Source: CAZUVM01 sp964623885
GTDB lineage: Bacteria; Verrucomicrobiota; Verrucomicrobiia; Limisphaerales; UBA8199
Assembly (NCBI GenBank): GCA_964623885.1
Contig: CAZUVM010000218.1
Coordinates: 1-10,079, forward strand
DNA length: 10,079 nucleotides
Reading direction: 5' to 3'
Within the stretch, counting starts at the first letter, position 1. The number at the start of each line of letters is the position of its first letter. This document shows positions 7,120 through 10,079 of the stretch, in pieces. The position numbers were made by a program, and so were the translations under genes. The notes below the pieces were generated by a model. The model did no database searches and was not told the DNA's origin. It saw only the letters and a list, made by a program, of their open reading frames with translations.

Positions 7120-7120
7120 A

Positions 7121-7203
7121 GGTTCTAGGAGACGCCGTAAGCAACCCGTGGTTCATTCGGAAAAGCCGGGCAGATTAGGGACTCCTCACGTCGTCCCCTG
7201 CAG
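7121..7203 (+). repeat. 83-bp inverted-arm dispersed element, copy B
   Basis: The right arm CTCCTCACGTCGTCCCCTGC (7182-7201) matches the copy A arm at 3299-3318 in 18 of 20 bases. The left arm at 7121-7142 (core AGGAGACGCCGTAAG) is a more decayed inverted partner, and the 39-bp middle aligns with the reverse complement of copy A's middle. The element fills the whole gap between the stop of the plus-strand operon and the stop of a small minus-strand ORF, so it sits tail to tail and could end transcription from both sides. It has no coding capacity. Orientation is opposite to copy A. Confidence 0.72.
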
Positions 7204-7204
7204 T

Positions 7205-7363
7205 TTAGATGACCCCAATCAGATGCAGCGCACCCACAACCATGAGCCCGGACACGGCTACAATGAGCGTGACTCTGGCCGTGGCACGGAATTTCGCGGC
7301 TGACGTAGCGCGTGCCCGCCGCTTCTGGAGATCCCGGACGCGTCGCAGCCTCAATTCACTCAT
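7205..7363 (-). CDS. Small hypothetical single-pass membrane protein
   Basis: A 52-residue ORF starts at the ATG at 7363; an ATG at 7381 would add six residues and a TTG at 7390 three more. The first half is strongly basic (RLRRVRDLQKRRARATSAAK), and the second half is one membrane helix (VTLIVAVSGLMVVGALHLIG), ending just after it. Basic residues before a C-terminal helix predict an N-in tail-anchored protein. It lies 69 bp beyond the cdd stop on the same strand and could share the punA-cdd transcript. The stop abuts repeat copy B. I recognise no family. A real gene is plausible because the composition is that of a membrane protein, but the length alone would allow chance. Confidence 0.45.
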   Translation of the reverse strand: MSELRLRRVRDLQKRRARATSAAKFRATARVTLIVAVSGLMVVGALHLIGVI

Positions 7364-7432
7364 GGCTCGACCAAAGCCCATTTCCAGCAACCTACGCCCG
7401 CATCAGCACAGAGACAAGTCTTCTTTGGCGGG

Positions 7433-7864
7433 CTACAAATTTGAAGTAAATGCTTCGCCGATAAATGGTTCCGGCAGAAGCTCCGCAACCGTGAATACCC
7501 GGAACTGGCGCAACTTTCCCGTATCCGCGATGTAGACTTTGGCGCCGGACGCGTATTCCGCCAGCAATTGCCGGCAAGCGCCACAAGGCATTGGTCCTCC
7601 TTTAGTCCGCGCCACCACGGCGATGGCACGGATTCTCCGCGCGCCTTCCGTGACCGCTTTGAACAGCGCGACGCGCTCAGCACAACAGGTTAGACCGTAA
7701 CTGGCGCTTTCGACATTGGCACCGATAATAATCTCGCCATCAGCGGTCAGAATCGCCGCGCCAACCTTGAAATTCGAATACGGGGCAACCGCGTGACGAC
7801 GCGCTTTAGCCGCGGCCGGAAGCAGCCTTAACTCATCACCGCGTTGGCTGTTTTTTTTGACCAT
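7433..7864 (-). CDS. cdd: Cytidine deaminase
   Basis: Cdd hydrolytically deaminates cytidine and deoxycytidine to the uridine forms in the pyrimidine salvage pathway, in the cytoplasm. From the ATG at 7864 the protein is 143 residues, the size of the homotetrameric Bacillus-type enzyme. The zinc site is complete: TCCAERVALFKA (59-70) gives ligand Cys61 and proton shuttle Glu63, and PCGACRQLLAEY (93-104) gives ligands Cys94 and Cys97. The 33-residue spacing between first and second ligand equals that of B. subtilis Cdd (Cys53, Cys86). Substrate-binding segments YSNFKVGAA (29-37) and GANVESASYGLT (48-59) are also present. A TTG at 7876 would add four residues, but the ATG is preferred. The start lies inside the last 29 bp of punA, in another frame, so translation is probably coupled; no Shine-Dalgarno sequence is seen. 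Confidence 0.96.
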   Translation of the reverse strand: MVKKNSQRGDELRLLPAAAKARRHAVAPYSNFKVGAAILTADGEIIIGANVESASYGLTCCAERVALFKAVTEGARRIRAIAVVARTKGGPMPCGACRQLLAEYASGAKVYIADTGKLRQFRVFTVAELLPEPFIGEAFTSNL

Positions 7865-8678
7865 ACAATTTCGCAAATTGACTCAGTAGCCGCGCAGCAG
7901 AGGTCTTGACTCGTTCGGCTGTCGCCAACACTTCAGAGTGGGAAAGCGGCACGCGCGTCCGACCCGCAGCAAGATTGGTGATGCAAGACAACGCTGCCAC
8001 GCGCAATCCACACTGCCGCGCCACAATCACTTCCGGCACTGTGCTCATGCCCACCGTATCCGCGCCGAGTCGCGCGAACGCTCGGATTTCCGCCGGCGTT
8101 TCATAGCTCGGGCCGCCCACAGCCAGATAGACACCTTCCCGCAACTTTAGTTTTGCCAACGAGACTGCCCGACGCAACAACCTCCGCAAGCCCACATCAT
8201 AGGCACAGCTCAAGTCAACGAACCGAGGCAACTCCGACATCGCTTCGCCCCGGCAAGGGTTTACGCCCATGAGGTTGATGTGGTCCCTCACAATCATGAA
8301 ATCACCGGCGCGGAACTGACGGTTAATTCCGCCGGCGGCGTTCGTTAGCAATAAATCCGTAATCCCATAAGCCGCCAGCGCACGCACCGCGAACGTGACC
8401 TTTTCCATAGTGTGGCCTTCATAGTAATGCGCCCGGCCACTCAAAATCATGACCGGCATTCCGCCCAGGCACCCAATCATTAACTCCCCCGCGTGACCGC
8501 TAACCCCAACCGGCGGGAACCCCGGCAACGCGGAATAAGATATTTGTGCATCCACCCTCATCTCGCTAAGCACATGGTTGAAACCGCTGCCAAGCACCAT
8601 CGCCAGCGTCGGTCGCAGCTTCGACAGTCGCTTCAGTTTCGCTGCACTCGTTTCGGGTGATTTTATTTCTGCTCGCAT
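7836..8678 (-). CDS. punA: Purine nucleoside phosphorylase, trimeric class I type
   Basis: The enzyme cleaves purine nucleosides with phosphate to the free base and (deoxy)ribose 1-phosphate. From the ATG at 8678 it is 280 residues, typical for the family; the open frame runs on upstream to 8867, but those 63 codons match nothing in PNP and the homologous region begins just after the chosen start. Motifs: phosphate loop GSGF (30-33), GHAGELMIG (61-69), SGRAHYYEGH (80-89), TNAAGGIN (112-119), GPSYETPAEIR (189-199) with Glu197 at the base-binding position, GMSTVPEVIVA (210-220), and ITNLAAG (233-239) with Asn235 matching the purine-selecting asparagine of class I enzymes. That favours 6-oxopurine nucleosides (inosine, guanosine) as substrates. 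It precedes cdd with a 29-bp overlap, so purine and pyrimidine salvage are on one transcript. An A8 run lies in the overlap. Confidence 0.94.
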   Translation of the reverse strand: MRAEIKSPETSAAKLKRLSKLRPTLAMVLGSGFNHVLSEMRVDAQISYSALPGFPPVGVSGHAGELMIGCLGGMPVMILSGRAHYYEGHTMEKVTFAVRALAAYGITDLLLTNAAGGINRQFRAGDFMIVRDHINLMGVNPCRGEAMSELPRFVDLSCAYDVGLRRLLRRAVSLAKLKLREGVYLAVGGPSYETPAEIRAFARLGADTVGMSTVPEVIVARQCGLRVAALSCITNLAAGRTRVPLSHSEVLATAERVKTSAARLLSQFAKLYGQKKQPTR

Positions 8679-8807
8679 GCGCCCGGTGCCATCGATTCTA
8701 AAGCGCGTTCTCCTGCCAGGGCAATGCCGATCCCACGCCTCCCCCGGCAATCCATGCGCAGACCAATCCTGGTTGGGGATCCGCGAATTTCGTGATACAG
8801 GTAACAC
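8679..8807. promoter_or_regulatory. Divergent intergenic region between punA and mug-like gene
   Basis: These 129 bp separate two divergent starts and so should hold promoters for the punA-cdd and the glycosylase-nucleotidyltransferase units. I see no confident -35/-10 pair, operator or riboswitch. The punA frame stays open through it on the minus strand, but the translation is unlike PNP, so I treat it as non-coding. Confidence 0.35.
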
Positions 8808-9392
8808 TTGTTGAAAACAGGCAAGCCAACCGACCACAAAACGGTAATTCGGCCAAGGCGTGCACAACTTCTGGCCGCCACCAGCCGAACAGTGCCCGAT
8901 GTCATCGCTCGCGGGCTAGACGTGCTGTTTTGCGGAATCAATCCAGGGCTTTATTCCGGCTGGGCAGGACACCACTTTGCGCGCCCGGGCAACCGCTTCT
9001 GGCCGGCTTTGTTCGCCGCAGGCTTCACGAATCGCCTCGTTCGTCCCGAAGAAGAACACGAACTGCTCAGACAACGCTATGGTATCACCAACCTCGTCGA
9101 GCGAACCACGCTCGCGTCGGACGAGTTGACCCGCGAGGAACTAAGGGCTGGCGCGGTCATCTTGCGCACAAAGGTGAATCGCTACAGGCCTCGCGCGGTG
9201 GCAATCCTCGGGGTTAGTGCTTACCGGATTGCATTTGATTGTGCCAAAGCCAAAGTAGGACAGCAGGAGCCAATTGCCGGAGCGCTGGTTTGGGTGCTGC
9301 CGAACCCGAGCGGGTTGAACGCGCATTTCACCCCAAAAACTTTGGCCAAGGTATTTCGCGAATTTCGCGAAAGCTTAGCCTTGAATCGATGA
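8808..9392 (+). CDS. mug: G:U/T mismatch-specific DNA glycosylase (Mug/TDG family)
   Basis: Mug-type enzymes excise uracil, thymine or ethenocytosine from mispairs with guanine, starting base excision repair. The 194-residue product has the family active-site block FCGINPGLYSG (41-51) with catalytic Asn45, followed by GHHFARPGNRFWPALFAAGF (54-73). ITNLVERTT, VAILGVSAYRIAF and the second motif LPNPSGLNAH (164-173) complete the core. The closest fit in style is the longer bacterial Mug form whose N-terminus contains RPRRAQLLAA (15-24) and RTVPDVIARGL (27-37), so translation should begin upstream of these. Only TTG codons at 8808 and 8811 do so in this frame; a GTG at residue 29 would give an E. 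coli-like short form. No good ribosome-binding site is seen. Its stop overlaps the next gene by 4 bp (ATGA). Confidence 0.93.
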   Translation: MLKTGKPTDHKTVIRPRRAQLLAATSRTVPDVIARGLDVLFCGINPGLYSGWAGHHFARPGNRFWPALFAAGFTNRLVRPEEEHELLRQRYGITNLVERTTLASDELTREELRAGAVILRTKVNRYRPRAVAILGVSAYRIAFDCAKAKVGQQEPIAGALVWVLPNPSGLNAHFTPKTLAKVFREFRESLALNR

Positions 9393-10003
9393 AAATGGTC
9401 GCTGGCATTCCAGTTGTAGTCATTCTCGCGGCGGGCCGTTCCGTCCGCATGGGCCGGCCCAAACTGCTCTTGCCCTGGGGTGAAACATCGGTCCTGGGCC
9501 ATCTTTTGGAACAATGGAAGGGGTTGGGGGCGCGCCAAATCGTAGTGGTTGAGGCTAAGGATGACTGCGGACTCGCAAACGAACTGAATCGGCTTTCATT
9601 TCCCGAAGCCAACCGTGTGTTTAATCCGGCGCCGGAACGCGGGATGTTCAGTTCCATCCAGTGCGCGGCGCAGTGGAAAGGATGGCTGAGCGATCTGAGC
9701 CACTGGGCCATTGCTTTAGGCGACCAACCGCATCTGCGGATGAGCACGCTGCGGGAGTTGCTGCAATTCGCCTACGAACACCCCGACCAAGTCTGCCAAC
9801 CGGCCCGTGCCGGCAAACCACGCCATCCCGTAGTGCTGCCCAAAGGTATTTTCGAAAAACTCGCGGAATCGCCTGCAGGGAATCTCAAGGAGTTTCTGCA
9901 AAACCAGAAAGTCGTGTTATTTGAGTCCGACGACGCAGGCCTCGATTTGGATATCGATCGGCCGGAGGATTATGAAAGGGCGCTGAGCCTGGGGAATTCG
10001 TAA
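9389..10003 (+). CDS. MobA-like NTP transferase (molybdenum cofactor cytidylyltransferase-like, MocA/YgfJ group)
   Basis: The 204-residue protein begins at an ATG inside the glycosylase stop (ATGA). A second ATG at 9395 would drop two residues; the frame also extends upstream, but that part only overlaps mug. It is a single-domain NTP transferase: nucleotide-binding signature LAAGRSVRMGRPKLLLPWG (13-31), GMFSSIQCA (85-93), metal-binding ALGDQPHL (109-116), RHPVVLPKGIF (145-155), and LDIDRPEDYERAL (187-199). The GDQP form and the HPVV segment point to the MocA/YgfJ group, which adds CMP to molybdopterin for molybdenum hydroxylases of the xanthine dehydrogenase type. Sugar-phosphate nucleotidyltransferase activity cannot be excluded. 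No hydroxylase genes are in view. Coupling to a DNA glycosylase has no obvious functional logic and may simply reflect gene packing. Confidence 0.88.
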   Translation: MKMVAGIPVVVILAAGRSVRMGRPKLLLPWGETSVLGHLLEQWKGLGARQIVVVEAKDDCGLANELNRLSFPEANRVFNPAPERGMFSSIQCAAQWKGWLSDLSHWAIALGDQPHLRMSTLRELLQFAYEHPDQVCQPARAGKPRHPVVLPKGIFEKLAESPAGNLKEFLQNQKVVLFESDDAGLDLDIDRPEDYERALSLGNS

Positions 10004-10079
10004 TCCGAGGCAGAAATACGGGACGAAGAAATGACCACGAAATACCGAGCGAGGCAAAACCGCACCCAAACCTCGGAGC

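Noticed and set aside
7209..7535. 108-codon plus-strand open frame
   Set aside because: It runs antisense across the small membrane ORF and the cdd 3' end and shows no protein-like features.
8679..8867. 63-codon upstream extension of punA
   Set aside because: The residues do not look like any PNP N-terminus, the extension runs into the divergent glycosylase gene, and the ATG at 8678 gives the normal family length.
9355..9372. Tandem TTCGCGAA-type palindromes near the glycosylase 3' end
   Set aside because: The repeat encodes a natural FREFRE helix inside the gene and is too short to call an operator.
9239..9388. Upstream extension of the MobA-like frame
   Set aside because: It lies wholly inside the glycosylase gene, and the nucleotide-binding signature expected near the N-terminus starts only after the ATG at 9389.
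10031..10079. Possible start of a plus-strand gene (ATG at 10031, open to the edge)
   Set aside because: Only 16 codons are visible, with no recognisable motif and a weak upstream purine stretch; too little to call.

Overview
The window looks like a chromosomal piece of a Gram-negative, moderately GC-rich bacterium, most likely from the Verrucomicrobiota (Pedosphaera/Limisphaerales-like). The grounds are protein style, not a database match: a twin-arginine-exported Gfo/Idh/MocA oxidoreductase, a membrane protein carrying a prepilin-like 'NLKQLGL ... DGSV' domain behind an ECF sigma factor, weak Shine-Dalgarno signals throughout, and palindromic intergenic repeats. There are no rRNA or tRNA genes, no insertion sequence with a transposase, no phage genes and no CRISPR array.

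Layout. Positions 1-816 (minus) hold the N-terminal part of the exported oxidoreductase, cut by the left edge. Positions 817-1062 are non-coding and carry a striking nested inverted repeat (884-1031) that can fold as a cloverleaf. Next come larC (1063-2322) and larB (2416-3177), both minus, for two steps of nickel-pincer nucleotide cofactor synthesis; larE and larA are not in the window. An 80-bp element with inverted arms (3241-3320) separates larB from a DUF2127 membrane protein (3339-3827, minus) and an exported alpha/beta hydrolase (3914-4756, minus).

A short divergent spacer leads into a plus-strand three-gene operon (4824-7119): an ECF sigma factor, a one-TM protein joining a possible anti-sigma-like N-terminus to a coiled coil and a prepilin-like domain, and a second one-TM coiled-coil protein with an NTF2-like tail. 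Both junctions are 4-bp ATGA overlaps, so this looks like one envelope-linked regulatory unit.

A second, opposite-facing copy of the 80-bp element (7121-7203) fills the gap to a short minus-strand membrane ORF. The minus-strand pair punA-cdd (nucleoside salvage) overlaps by 29 bp across an A8 run. Facing away from it on the plus strand is a Mug/TDG-type DNA glycosylase, coupled by ATGA to a MobA-like nucleotidyltransferase (ends 10003).

Most genes are ordinary housekeeping or accessory genes. The least explained features are the two palindromic repeat types and the sigma factor/coiled-coil/prepilin-like operon.
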